Of a stretch of DNA of 28,699 nt, positions 16,013 through 24,961 are shown one piece after another. Made by a program: the position numbers and the translations under genes. The notes under the pieces were generated by a model, which had not been told where the DNA came from, ran no database searches, and worked only from the letters and a program-made list of their open reading frames with translations. Each line of letters starts with the position of its first letter. Within the stretch, counting starts at the first letter, position 1. Source of the stretch: Sulfurovum sp. Its GTDB lineage: Bacteria > Campylobacterota > Campylobacteria > Campylobacterales > Sulfurovaceae. The DNA lies in the NCBI GenBank assembly GCA_020719895.1, contig DYPM01000003.1, forward strand, positions 1-28,699, written 5' to 3'.

Positions 16013-18522
16013 TCTCTTTCCAATCCTAATTTAATGTCAATCTGTTCGATATTCTCATCAGTCTCAATATCCAAATCTTTTGGATCTTCTCCTTTTGGAC
16101 ATTTGGCAAGACTTACGACCTTATCGCCACTCTCTACGCTGACCACCTTAACGCCTGAAGTGTTTCGTCCTGCTTTACGAATCGTCTGCATATCTACACG
16201 AATCATTTTGCCGATACTTGTCAAACACATCAAATCTTTGTCATCTTCGACAAAAACCACACCTACAACATCGCCTGTTTTTGGAGTAAGTTTCATCGAA
16301 ATGACACCTTTGCCTGCTCTGCTCTGTTCGCGATATTCGCTTGCTGTAGTACGTTTGCCAAGTCCTTTTTCGCTAAGCATCAAAATCTCATCTTCTTCGT
16401 TTTCGATAGTTGTCGCACCACACACCACATCATCATTGATTTTAAACTTGATCGCCGTTACACCACGAGATACACGTCCTATCTCTCTGGATTCTTCCAC
16501 TAAAAAGCGAATACACATTCCTTTTTGCGTCGCCACAAAAAGCCATTTGGTATCAGGTGTCACAATTCTTGCTTCGACTAGCTCATCAGCCTCATCAAGA
16601 GTGATGCCTCTAACTCCTGTGGTTCTTATATTGGAGTATTCAGAAAGATTTGTACGTTTGACAATCCCTTTTTTGGTGAAAAATACCAAACCTTTGGTTT
16701 CACTAAAATCTGTCGTAGGGATAATCGCCCTAATCTTCTCGTCTGCTTCAAGATTGATAAGATTGACTACTGCTTTACCTTTGGCGATGCGTGAACCTTC
16801 TGGGACTTTATAGACTTTAAGCCAATAAAGCTGTCCTCTATCTGTCACAAACATTAATGTATCGTGCGTGTTGGAGATAAAAAACTTCTCGATAAAGTCA
16901 TCATCATAAGTGGTCACCGCCATTTTGCCTTTACCGCCACGAAGTTGTTTTTCGTATTGTGTGAGTGGCACACGTTTGATATATCCTCGGTGAGTGATAG
17001 TCACCACCATTGGCTCATTGACAATCAAATCTTCTACATCGATATCATCATAATCATCGATAATCTCAGTCAATCGTGGCTTAGAGTAACGCTCTTTGAT
17101 TTCAATAAGTTCAGTTTTGATGATTGTATTAATCTTCTCTTCGGATTTGAGAATTCCCTCAAGCTCTTCAATCAACGCTCTAAGTTGTGCCAATTCATTT
17201 TCGATCTTCTCAATCTCAAGATTCGTCAATCGTTTGAGTCGCATATCCAAAATCGCTTTGGCTTGAATCTCTGAAAGTGCAAACGCACTCATCAATCTCT
17301 CTTTGGCCTCAGTATCATCAGCACTCGAGCGAATGATACGAATCACCTCATCGATATTGTCCACTGCTATTTTGAGTCCCTCTAAGATATGGGCTCTATC
17401 TTTTGCTTTCTCAAGATCAAAAATCGTACGTCGAATCACCACTGTTTTGCGGTGTTTGATAAAAACATCAAGAAGCTCAAGAAGATTAAATACTTTGGGT
17501 TCTTTGTTGTTGATAGCCAACATAATAATCCCAAAAGTCACTTGCATTTGTGTGCTTTTGAAGAGATTGTTGAGAATGATTTCGCTCATCGCATCACGTT
17601 TGAGTTCGATCACCATTCGCATTCCATCACGGTCTGATTCGTCGCGTATTTCAGAGATTCCTTCGAGTTGCTTATCTTTGACCAATTGGGCGATATTTTC
17701 GATCAATCTTGCCTTATTGACTTGAAAAGGCAACTCATCGACAACAATCACCTCTTTATTACGTTTCTCTTCGATATGAATTTTGGCACGTACTTTGATA
17801 CGCCCTCTTCCTGTGCGATACGCATCGCTAATTCCTTTACGACCAAAGATAATTCCACCTGTAGGGAAATCTGGTCCTTCTACAAACTGCATTACATTGT
17901 CAATTTCACATTTGGGATTTTCGATACGATGAACCAACGCATTGATAATCTCATCAATTCTATGTGGAGGAATATTAGTCGCCATTCCCACAGCAATACC
18001 GCTTGATCCATTAAGTAAAAGATTTGGAATACGGCTGGGAAGAACATCAGGCTCACGCATAGAGTCATCATAGTTTGGGACAAAATCGACTGTCTCTTTG
18101 TCAAGATCACTCATCAACTCTTCTGCGAGCATTGTCATACGAGATTCGGTATATCGCATCGCTGCTGCATTATCGCCATCGACTGATCCAAAGTTTCCTT
18201 GACCATCAACCAACGGCTCTTTCATAGAGAAGCTTTGTGCCATACGAACCAACGCATCATAGACAGCATTATCTCCGTGTGGGTGATATTTACCGATCAC
18301 GTCTCCAACAACACGTGCGGATTTTTTATATGGACTTCTATGAGAGAGATTGAGTTCGCTCATCGCATAGAGAATTCTTCTATGTACCGGTTTAAGACCA
18401 TCTCTTGCATCAGGCAATGCTCTACCGATAATGACCGACATAGAGTAGTCAAGGTAAGATCCCTTCATACTCTCTTCGATCAATACCTCTTCGGTATGGC
18501 TATCATTAAGTAAATCGGACAT
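16009..18522 (-). CDS. gyrA: DNA gyrase subunit A
   Basis: The ATG at 18522 (MSDLLNDSHTEEVLIEESMK, 837 residues) has AAGGAG 5 bases upstream and matches the family N-terminus; the longer frame to 18558 is not needed. GyrA breaks and rejoins DNA through Tyr124 (AAAMRYTESRMT). The quinolone pocket reads HPHGDNAVYDALVRMAQ, with Asn85 in place of the E. coli Ser83 and with Asp89 kept; Helicobacter also carries Asn here. The GyrA box is QLRGGKG. The C-terminal beta-pinwheel repeats are complete, and the protein ends in an acidic tail. It heads the gyrA-asd-yqhA-hemE string. Confidence 0.98.
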   Translation of the reverse strand: MSDLLNDSHTEEVLIEESMKGSYLDYSMSVIIGRALPDARDGLKPVHRRILYAMSELNLSHRSPYKKSARVVGDVIGKYHPHGDNAVYDALVRMAQSFSMKEPLVDGQGNFGSVDGDNAAAMRYTESRMTMLAEELMSDLDKETVDFVPNYDDSMREPDVLPSRIPNLLLNGSSGIAVGMATNIPPHRIDEIINALVHRIENPKCEIDNVMQFVEGPDFPTGGIIFGRKGISDAYRTGRGRIKVRAKIHIEEKRNKEVIVVDELPFQVNKARLIENIAQLVKDKQLEGISEIRDESDRDGMRMVIELKRDAMSEIILNNLFKSTQMQVTFGIIMLAINNKEPKVFNLLELLDVFIKHRKTVVIRRTIFDLEKAKDRAHILEGLKIAVDNIDEVIRIIRSSADDTEAKERLMSAFALSEIQAKAILDMRLKRLTNLEIEKIENELAQLRALIEELEGILKSEEKINTIIKTELIEIKERYSKPRLTEIIDDYDDIDVEDLIVNEPMVVTITHRGYIKRVPLTQYEKQLRGGKGKMAVTTYDDDFIEKFFISNTHDTLMFVTDRGQLYWLKVYKVPEGSRIAKGKAVVNLINLEADEKIRAIIPTTDFSETKGLVFFTKKGIVKRTNLSEYSNIRTTGVRGITLDEADELVEARIVTPDTKWLFVATQKGMCIRFLVEESREIGRVSRGVTAIKFKINDDVVCGATTIENEEDEILMLSEKGLGKRTTASEYREQSRAGKGVISMKLTPKTGDVVGVVFVEDDKDLMCLTSIGKMIRVDMQTIRKAGRNTSGVKVVSVESGDKVVSLAKCPKGEDPKDLDIETDENIEQIDIKLGLERE

Positions 18523-18548
18523 TTGTCTCCTTAAAATTAAAGTCTCGC

Positions 18549-18554
18549 ATTCTA
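18549..18554 (-). promoter_or_regulatory. Probable -10 box for gyrA
   Basis: The minus strand reads TAGAAT 26 bp before the gyrA ATG, with a T-rich stretch but no clear -35 upstream. Confidence 0.5.
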
Positions 18555-18650
18555 ACAAAGATAGTCACAAAAAAGAGACAAAACATCTCAAATTGGCTCT
18601 GAAATAGCATAAAATAGATTTTTAGACAAACTCTAAAAAATAGATTAACA

Positions 18651-18656
18651 TAAGAT
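18651..18656 (+). promoter_or_regulatory. Possible -10 box for the second two-component pair
   Basis: TAAGAT lies 40 bp before the regulator ATG in the spacer divergent from gyrA. The -35 region is not recognisable. A closer TAAAAT at 18674 would leave too little leader for the ribosome site. Confidence 0.35.
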
Positions 18657-18696
18657 TGATATGCTTCTGCGTTTAAAATCTCACTAAGGCAAAAAG

Positions 18697-19353
18697 ATGA
18701 AGATAGCACTACTCGAAGATGATGCGATACTACAAGAGATTATCGAAGAGTTTTTGATTCAATCTTGCGGATATGAGGTGGAGAGTTTTTTTGATGGAGA
18801 GAGAGGACTTGATGCTATCACCCAAAAAAAATATGATTTGTTGCTTTTGGATGTCAATCTTCCGTATATTGATGGATTTGAAATTTTGACCTATCTTAGA
18901 GAACGACACAACACTACACCAGCAATTTATATCACTTCGATGGACAGTGTCAAATCTCTCAAAAAAGGGTTTGATATCGGAGCTGATGACTATCTCAAAA
19001 AACCGTTTGACCTTGAAGAGTTACGTGTGCGTATCGAGCATATCATCAAACGCTACCATCTTGAAGAGGAGATAGTGTTTGATGAAATCCTATTTATTCC
19101 TAAAGCCCACCAACTGATTATCGATGACAAAACGATAGAGATACGCCAAAAAGAGGCACAAATATTGACATATTTTCTCAAAAATCGTGGCAAAATCATC
19201 TCCGCTGAAGAGTTGATAGAGAATATTTGGGACGATACAAATATTCCCACAAACGCTACGATTCGTACCTATATCAAAAATATCCGCAAACTTTTTACTA
19301 AAGAGTATTTTGAAAATATCAAAGGAGAAGGCTATAGATTTAACACACTATGA
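18697..19353 (+). CDS. OmpR-type response regulator
   Basis: A 218-residue receiver plus winged-helix regulator. Asp8/Asp9 (LLEDDA), phospho-acceptor Asp52 (LLLLDVNLPYIDG), Thr80 (YITSMD) and Lys102 (LKKPFD) form the receiver active site. The DNA-binding half (IEIRQKEAQILTYFLKNRGK, TIRTYIKNIRKLF, GEGYRF) is complete. AAGG stands 7 bases before the ATG. Its 3' end overlaps the kinase frame, so the two are made together. Targets are unknown; there is no transport or stress gene beside it to hint at the signal. Confidence 0.94.
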   Translation: MKIALLEDDAILQEIIEEFLIQSCGYEVESFFDGERGLDAITQKKYDLLLLDVNLPYIDGFEILTYLRERHNTTPAIYITSMDSVKSLKKGFDIGADDYLKKPFDLEELRVRIEHIIKRYHLEEEIVFDEILFIPKAHQLIIDDKTIEIRQKEAQILTYFLKNRGKIISAEELIENIWDDTNIPTNATIRTYIKNIRKLFTKEYFENIKGEGYRFNTL

Positions 19354-20506
19354 AAAGCGTTCGTTAATACGCTTTTTGACACTTTATCTCTCCTCTGTTT
19401 TTGTACTTTTGGCGATTATTGGATATCTCTTTTTTGAAAATAACCAAGCCTCAATGATGAATGCTTTGAAATTTGAGATGATGTATCAAGGACGTATGCT
19501 CTCCTCTAAAATCATTCTCGAAGCAATGTCACTTGAAGAGAATCAAAATACCAATTTCAACCTCAATAGTTTTCTAAAATCACTTGATTTGTGTCGTTTT
19601 GAAGTGGGATATTATGACCTTTATGGAGATCCACTCTACAGCAAAATTTCTTCTTTTGAAAATTTTGGAGAGCAGTTTTCTATCCATAACAATGAATGCT
19701 ACTGCGTAATAGAAGATGAAAGCGAACATTTAAATGTGCGTTTTATCGTTCTTAAAGAGTCAAAAATGCAACACACACTTCAAGTTTTGCGTATGAAAAT
19801 CATCTCTTATTTGATTTTTTTGTTTATTGTGATGGGCATAGTGGGTTACTTTTTGGGAAGGCTTTTTATGCAACCTATAAGAGAACAGATCGAAGCTCTT
19901 GATCGTTTTATAGTCGATACAACACACGAACTCAACACGCCTATCACTGCGATTTTGATGACTGTAGAGTCACTCAAAAACATAGAAGAAAAAAAGCTCG
20001 CAAGACTACAAGCCAGTGCCAAACGTCTAATGCTGATGTATCGCTCTCTCACCTATCGCCTCGAAGGCAAAGAGGAGTTTGATGAACTACACGATATCGC
20101 CCAAATCCTCAAAGAACGCATAGAATATATGCAAGAGATGATTGAGCTTAAACGTCTTGAAGTGATCCTAAAAATAGATCCATTATTTTTCAATATCACA
20201 CAAAGTACCACTGAACGTCTTATCGATAATCTTCTCTCCAACGCCATCAAATACTCCAACAGAGGCGACACAATCACCATCACAACACAAAAAAGAGAAC
20301 TTACCATCCAAGATACAGGCATCGGAATGAGCGACGAAGAACAGCGAGATATTTTCAAACGCTACAAACGTGCCAACAAAGAACGTGGCGGTTTTGGAAT
20401 TGGACTAAGTATCGTACTTCTCATCTGTCAAAAATACCACATCAAAATCAATATTCACTCCAAAAAAGGAGAAGGAAGCAAATTTACATTGCATTTTCCA
20501 AACTAA
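19310..20506 (+). CDS. Sensor histidine kinase, partner of the preceding regulator
   Basis: The frame is open from a TTG at 19310 (398 residues). The protein has a transmembrane helix (about 22-42), a periplasmic loop of about 120 residues with three Cys (CRF, ECYC) and a second helix (about 164-186). The H-box is VDTTHELNTPITAI, with His206; the N-box is DNLLSNAIKYS, G1 is DTGIGM and G2 is GGFGIGLSIV. The start is unusual: there is no in-frame ATG ahead of the first helix, and the ATG overlapping the regulator stop is in a different frame. Candidates are the TTG at 19310 or an ATA codon at 19337 lying 6 bases after AAGGAG. It ends 9 bp before the convergent ftsK stop. Confidence 0.9.
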   Translation: MKISKEKAIDLTHYEKRSLIRFLTLYLSSVFVLLAIIGYLFFENNQASMMNALKFEMMYQGRMLSSKIILEAMSLEENQNTNFNLNSFLKSLDLCRFEVGYYDLYGDPLYSKISSFENFGEQFSIHNNECYCVIEDESEHLNVRFIVLKESKMQHTLQVLRMKIISYLIFLFIVMGIVGYFLGRLFMQPIREQIEALDRFIVDTTHELNTPITAILMTVESLKNIEEKKLARLQASAKRLMLMYRSLTYRLEGKEEFDELHDIAQILKERIEYMQEMIELKRLEVILKIDPLFFNITQSTTERLIDNLLSNAIKYSNRGDTITITTQKRELTIQDTGIGMSDEEQRDIFKRYKRANKERGGFGIGLSIVLLICQKYHIKINIHSKKGEGSKFTLHFPN

Positions 20507-20515
20507 AAAATGTCA

Positions 20516-23179
20516 TCACAAAATCTCTCGATTTCCTTTGGCGTTTGGTGGGGATAAAATCCCTTTGAGTTCCATTTGTTCGATGATGTTTGCTGAACGG
20601 TTGTAGCCTATTTGAAGCTTGCGTTGGAGATAAGAGATTGAAGTTTTTTGATCTGCTCTCACCACTGCAATTGCTTCATCAAAGAGTTCATCAAGATCAC
20701 AATCCAAAATCTCCTCTACATCATTTCGTTCTGCTTCTGAAATCAAAAATCTACGATCATATTGTGGCTCTCGTTGGGATTTGATAAACTCTACGATCGT
20801 ATCTATCTCCTCTTCACTACTCCACGGTGCGTGAAGACGTACCATTCCCGTACTTCCTGGAGGCGTAAAAAGTGCATCTCCTTTACCGAGCAAACTCTCT
20901 GCTCCCATTGCGTCCAATATCACTTTGGAGTCTATCTTCTGTCCGACTCTATAGCTTAGACGCGAAGGAAGATTGGCTTTGATAAGACCTGTGACAACAT
21001 CTACGCTTGGTCGTTGTGTCGCAACGATGAGATGAATCCCTGATGCTCTTGCCATCTGTGCCAATCGTGCGATGGAGAACTCCACCTCTTTACCGCCATT
21101 CATCATCAAGTCTGCAAGTTCATCAATCACCACTACGATATAAGGAAAAGGATCTTCTGATTGGTCACGTTTGACTTTTTCGTTGTAACTTTCAATATTT
21201 TTAGTGCGATTTTCTGCCATTAGATGATAACGACGCTCCATCTCTTTGACCATATTTGACAATGCAACAATTGCTTTTTTGGCTTCAGTAATCACTGGTG
21301 TCAAAAGATGAGGAATGCCGTTGTAGATAGAAAATTCCAATAGCTTAGGATCAATCAACATAAGTTTGAGATGGTCAGGATCATTACGATAAAGCAAAGA
21401 GAGAATCATCGCATTGATACCGACTGATTTTCCAGAACCTGTCGTACCTGCTATCAAAAGATGCGGAAGTTTGCGAATATCAGTCACAAATGGTTTTCCA
21501 ACAATGTCTTTTCCCAATGCCACTGTCAATGGCGAAGCGGAGTTACGATAGACATCAGATTCTAAAATATCTCTTAAATAGATGGTTTCAATCGTTTCAT
21601 TAGGAATCTCAATCCCCACGACATCGTGTCCTGGAATAGGTGCTTGGATACGGATAGTTTCAGCTTTGAGTGTCATCGCAAGATCATCTTGAAGTCCCAA
21701 TATCTTAGAGACTTTGACATTTGGTGCAGGTCTAAACTCAAAAGTAGTGACAAGTGGTCCACTGTAGGTACGTATCACGTCACCATCGATTTTGAACATT
21801 CTAAGTTTGGAGAGGAGTTTACTTATCTTATAATCAATCTCTGCTTCGTTGGATTTTTTTTCTACAATCGGAGCTTCTTGCAAAAACTCCAATTTTGGTA
21901 GCACAAAATCACTCGAGATTTGCCACTCTCCTTGTTCTATATCTTGCATCAGTTTTGTATTCTCCTCTAATTCATCGACAATCTGCACATTTTTTCCTGA
22001 CAATCGAAACAACACATTATCGTCCAAAGCATCTTCTTCGTCTAACTCTAATAATGTAAGCTTTTCTTCTTGGCTATCATGACTCTCTTTGGAGTCAATT
22101 TGGTGATCTACATCACACTCAACCAACGACTCTTCGACTGTATCTTCCAATGCAATATCCATTTCTATAGCATCGTTGTGATCTAAATCCATTTTAGGTT
22201 CAGATTCAATCTTGGATTCAATTTCGATGCTTGCTGTCTCTTTTTGAAGCTCATTCTCTTCTATAAGATCTGCCAATTCATATTCAATTTTTGGAGTAGT
22301 TTTTGATTGGTTTTTTGGTTCAATTATTGAGTCTGTCTCTTGAAAAATCGCATCAAAAATATCCTCTTCCGCATTCACATTTACTGTTTTTGGCGTGTGG
22401 TTTTGTATATCATCAGATACTGACACTTTTTGTTCTACAGGAGTCTCTTTGATCTTTTGCTCTTGCGTAAAACTCTCATTGGGTATCGAATCTTTTGGAT
22501 TTTTTTGTTCTTTATCGTTTGGTTTTATTTTTGGTGTTGGTGTTATTGAAGGAGTTTCTATAGATATATCAGGACTTTGTGTGTTTTGGGAAGGAGTATT
22601 TTTTTTGTTTTTTTTGGAACCTTTTTCATCCAATACAATATCATCAAGATTGTAATATGCCTTGATATTTTTGGGTGTTTTGTCATCTATCTTTTCAGAT
22701 TCACTCAATGGCGGAAGAGGAATTTCACTTTCAAAAAGAGTCGATGGTGTATGTATTCTTTTTTGGAGTATATTCATATCTTCTATCACAAATACCACCG
22801 CAAGTGTCACTATAACCATCCAAAAGAGCCACAATCCAAGTGTTCCTATCCAAGGTTTTAGGACAACGATAATCTGCGTAGCGATATAACCTGCATGCGA
22901 AGAATCTGCCACCAATCCTTGAAGCAGTACCAATCCCAAACTCGCAAGTATCCATCCCAAATAGAAATCCAATCTTTGGAAACGTGTATTTTTTTGTGTC
23001 ACAAGCAAAATGCCAAATGCCAAAACAAAAACATCAATATATGCAAAATATCCAAAAAGCAAAAGATTTCCATCCCCTATCTTATCTCCCGCAGTGCCTG
23101 TTGTGCCTGTTCCTGCAAAATAGGTTGAAAATGCAACATAAGCAAAAAGTATAGAAATCAATATAAAGTGTATTTTCAA
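20516..23179 (-). CDS. ftsK: DNA translocase FtsK
   Basis: FtsK anchors at the division septum and pumps DNA to finish chromosome segregation. The start is a TTG at 23179 with GAGGA 7 bases upstream, giving 887 residues. Hydrophobic segments (about 5-20, 40-60, 72-92, 112-132) anchor the N-terminus. A low-complexity acidic linker rich in Glu, Asp, Ser and Lys runs from about 145 to 440. The motor has Walker A GTTGSGKS (578-585) and Walker B IVVVIDELADL (Asp686, Glu687), then QMARASGIHLIVATQRP. The C-terminal gamma winged helix contains SISYLQRKLQIGYNRSANI and ends PPNAKGNREIL. The gene is convergent with the kinase and divergent from tRNA-Leu. Confidence 0.96.
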   Translation of the reverse strand: MKIHFILISILFAYVAFSTYFAGTGTTGTAGDKIGDGNLLLFGYFAYIDVFVLAFGILLVTQKNTRFQRLDFYLGWILASLGLVLLQGLVADSSHAGYIATQIIVVLKPWIGTLGLWLFWMVIVTLAVVFVIEDMNILQKRIHTPSTLFESEIPLPPLSESEKIDDKTPKNIKAYYNLDDIVLDEKGSKKNKKNTPSQNTQSPDISIETPSITPTPKIKPNDKEQKNPKDSIPNESFTQEQKIKETPVEQKVSVSDDIQNHTPKTVNVNAEEDIFDAIFQETDSIIEPKNQSKTTPKIEYELADLIEENELQKETASIEIESKIESEPKMDLDHNDAIEMDIALEDTVEESLVECDVDHQIDSKESHDSQEEKLTLLELDEEDALDDNVLFRLSGKNVQIVDELEENTKLMQDIEQGEWQISSDFVLPKLEFLQEAPIVEKKSNEAEIDYKISKLLSKLRMFKIDGDVIRTYSGPLVTTFEFRPAPNVKVSKILGLQDDLAMTLKAETIRIQAPIPGHDVVGIEIPNETIETIYLRDILESDVYRNSASPLTVALGKDIVGKPFVTDIRKLPHLLIAGTTGSGKSVGINAMILSLLYRNDPDHLKLMLIDPKLLEFSIYNGIPHLLTPVITEAKKAIVALSNMVKEMERRYHLMAENRTKNIESYNEKVKRDQSEDPFPYIVVVIDELADLMMNGGKEVEFSIARLAQMARASGIHLIVATQRPSVDVVTGLIKANLPSRLSYRVGQKIDSKVILDAMGAESLLGKGDALFTPPGSTGMVRLHAPWSSEEEIDTIVEFIKSQREPQYDRRFLISEAERNDVEEILDCDLDELFDEAIAVVRADQKTSISYLQRKLQIGYNRSANIIEQMELKGILSPPNAKGNREIL

Positions 23180-23214
23180 GTGTTGTCCTCAAAGTAAAAA
23201 TTCAATGAAAAAAG

Positions 23215-23220
23215 ATTATA
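23215..23220 (-). promoter_or_regulatory. Probable -10 box for ftsK
   Basis: A perfect minus-strand TATAAT lies 35 bp before the ftsK TTG start. Confidence 0.5.
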
Positions 23221-23300
23221 ACACATTATCAATTAGAGTGAAAAAGCAAGTACGGTGTAAAAATGTCTTTATTTTTAATAAATATTTAAGTTTTTGAAGA

Positions 23301-23306
23301 TATAAT
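23301..23306 (+). promoter_or_regulatory. Probable -10 box for tRNA-Leu
   Basis: TATAAT stands 27 bp before the first base of the mature tRNA, leaving a short 5' leader for RNase P. The region upstream is AT-rich without a clear -35. Confidence 0.6.
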
Positions 23307-23333
23307 TCGCTCCACCTTTTTTAAATACACAAC

Positions 23334-23418
23334 GCCTCGATGGTGAAATTGGTAGACACGCCAGACTCAAAATCTGGTGGGCTTGCCCGTGTCGGTTCGA
23401 CTCCGACTCGAGGTACCA
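23334..23418 (+). tRNA. tRNA-Leu (anticodon CAA)
   Basis: A class II tRNA can be folded by eye. The acceptor arms are GCCTCGA and TCGAGGT (first pair G-U), and the D-arm contains GGTGAAATTGGTAGACAC. The anticodon stem CCAGA/TCTGG encloses the loop CTCAAAA (anticodon CAA, reading UUG). The long variable arm TGGGCTTGCCCG and the T-arm GTCGG-TTCGACT-CCGAC follow. The 3' CCA is encoded. It lies between ftsK and the truncated nifV remnant. Confidence 0.97.
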
Positions 23419-23467
23419 CACTCAAAATCCTCCCAAATCTTCTTTTTAGAACAGCCTCTTTTTTGAT

Positions 23468-24366
23468 ATGACATTGATTGTCGATGAGTTGGAGATCGGG
23501 ATTCCTGCTATGGGCAAAAAAGAGCAAGAGGATATACGCGAGCTTCTCTCTCTTGGATTAAATGTGCAGATGATGACGTGGAACCCGTGCGACAATAGAG
23601 GATCTTGAAGCCTCTCTTGCGTGCGGTGTGCGTGCGGTTGATCTATCAATCCCTCTTTCTGATATTTTGATCAATGTGAAGTTTGGCGGTGACAAAGAGC
23701 GTATGTTGCGTCAATTGGAGTCGGTCGTTAGCGTGGCAAAATCGCAAGGACTCTATGTCTGTATCGGCGGAGAAGATGCTTCGCGTGCTTCGATTGCGTT
23801 TATAGAAGAGGTGATGTGTTTGGGTAAAGCTCTTGGTGCGGATCGGTTTCGCTACTGCGATACGGTTGGGATTTTGACCACTTCGCGTACTTTTGAAACG
23901 ATTCGACATCTTGTTTCTCTTGATCTGCTTTCTATTGAGATGCACACGCACAACGACTATGGGCTTGCCAATGCCAATGCTTTAAGCGGTCTTGACGCGG
24001 GAGCGATATCAGTCAATACGACAGTGATAGGACTCGGAGAGCGTGCGGGAAATGCGTCGTTTGAGCAGATAAGTATGGCACTCAAACATCTCTACGGCAA
24101 ATCAAGAGTGATCGACGCTACAGCGATGCGAAACTTGACTCACATCGTAGCCAAAGCAGCAGGCATTGTACTTTCACCCAATGCACCGATTGTAGGCGAG
24201 CGACTTTTTGCTCACGAGAGCGGTATTCATGCTGATGGAATGATGAAACAAAGTAACGCCTATGAGCCGTTTGATGCTTCTGAAGTGGGTGCGACACGAG
24301 AGTTTCCTATCGGCAAACACTATGGTGCTTCGACGATGCTTTATCATCTCAAAAATTTCGGTATCA
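23468..24366 (+). pseudogene. nifV: Homocitrate synthase remnant (nifV-like), 5'-truncated, frameshifted and 3'-fused
   Basis: NifV condenses acetyl-CoA and 2-oxoglutarate into homocitrate, the organic ligand of the nitrogenase FeMo cofactor. Homology begins at VDELEIGIPAMG (about 23483), so the N-terminal TIM-barrel start carrying the DTTLRDGEQ motif is gone. At 23584-23586 a run of three C has one base too many: the frame reads MMTWN and then runs to a stop, while the +1 frame resumes with RATIEDLEA. Beyond this the barrel is well kept: CIGGEDASRA, DTVGIL, EMHTHNDYGLANANAL, NTTVIGLGERAGNA, HESGIHADGM and IGKHYGAS. The C-terminal part is replaced at about codon LKNFGIS by an unrelated acetyltransferase tail. 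The missing metal-binding N-terminus makes this a dead gene. A 353-residue in-frame product from a GTG at 23628 is formally possible. Confidence 0.85.
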
Positions 24367-24914
24367 GTGATTATGAACATATCTATCTTCATACCACTCC
24401 TGCGATGGTGCCGTTTTTTGAGTCATTTGGATTTGAGGTACAGATGGAGGTTGGACGGTTTGTCAATGTCGGTAAAGTTCCGCCATTCAATTTCACCAAT
24501 GCACACGCCAAAGAACTTGATAGCGGTAACTTCGATGCGATTATCAAAACAATAGATCGCGACACATTTGGAGAAAATCGGATGGATTTTTTGCTTGATG
24601 AGATGGAGCGTCACAGCTCTCTTAAGTTTGCATTGCCAAATGGTTTTAAACACTCCAGCGTGGTTAATGCAAGACAAGTTTATTTATGACCATGGCAAGT
24701 TCGCGTCGGTTTTGAAGAGGAAGCCAAAAAGATGATGCGTAGTGTGCTTTACTTTCGTGGACTCAAAAAAGTGATTGCCGATGTCCCGTTGGGTGCAAAA
24801 CATATCGTTGATCTCTATGAGCAATACCACCTCCAAAACAAACACCGTTTTGTCCACATGAGCTACGGCAAAAGTCGCGTACGTTTTGAAAATATCTATG
24901 CGTTTTCGCTTTGA
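24367..24914 (+). pseudogene. 3' part of a GNAT acetyltransferase gene, fused to nifV and broken by TGA
   Basis: Directly after the nifV part, the same frame changes to a GNAT pattern: HIYLHTTPAMVPFFESFGFE is the last strand/helix of an N-terminal GNAT fold. The next part (IDRDTFGENRMDFLLDEM, then NARQVYL, stop, PWQVRVGFEEEAKKMM and ADVPLGAKHIVDLY) resembles the C-terminal domain of two-domain GNAT proteins (Acetyltransf_18 type). The TGA at 24687-24689 stands exactly where the conserved glycine of the L-G-P motif is expected, one base from GGA, and the frame continues to a natural stop at 24912-24914. The front of the gene, with its acetyl-CoA loop, is absent. Non-functional as it stands. 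Confidence 0.72.
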
Positions 24915-24961
24915 TAAGTGATCTTGACGGACTTATTTGTTTGAGTGCATAAGGTCAAAAT

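Noticed and set aside
16034..16813. 259-codon plus-strand reading frame
   Set aside because: It lies wholly antisense to gyrA, is rich in Ser/Thr/Ile/Leu as expected from the complementary frame, and has no ribosome site; a shadow of gyrA.
24687..24689. Selenocysteine at the TGA in the GNAT remnant
   Set aside because: The position is a conserved glycine in the family, not a cysteine, and no downstream SECIS-like hairpin was evident.
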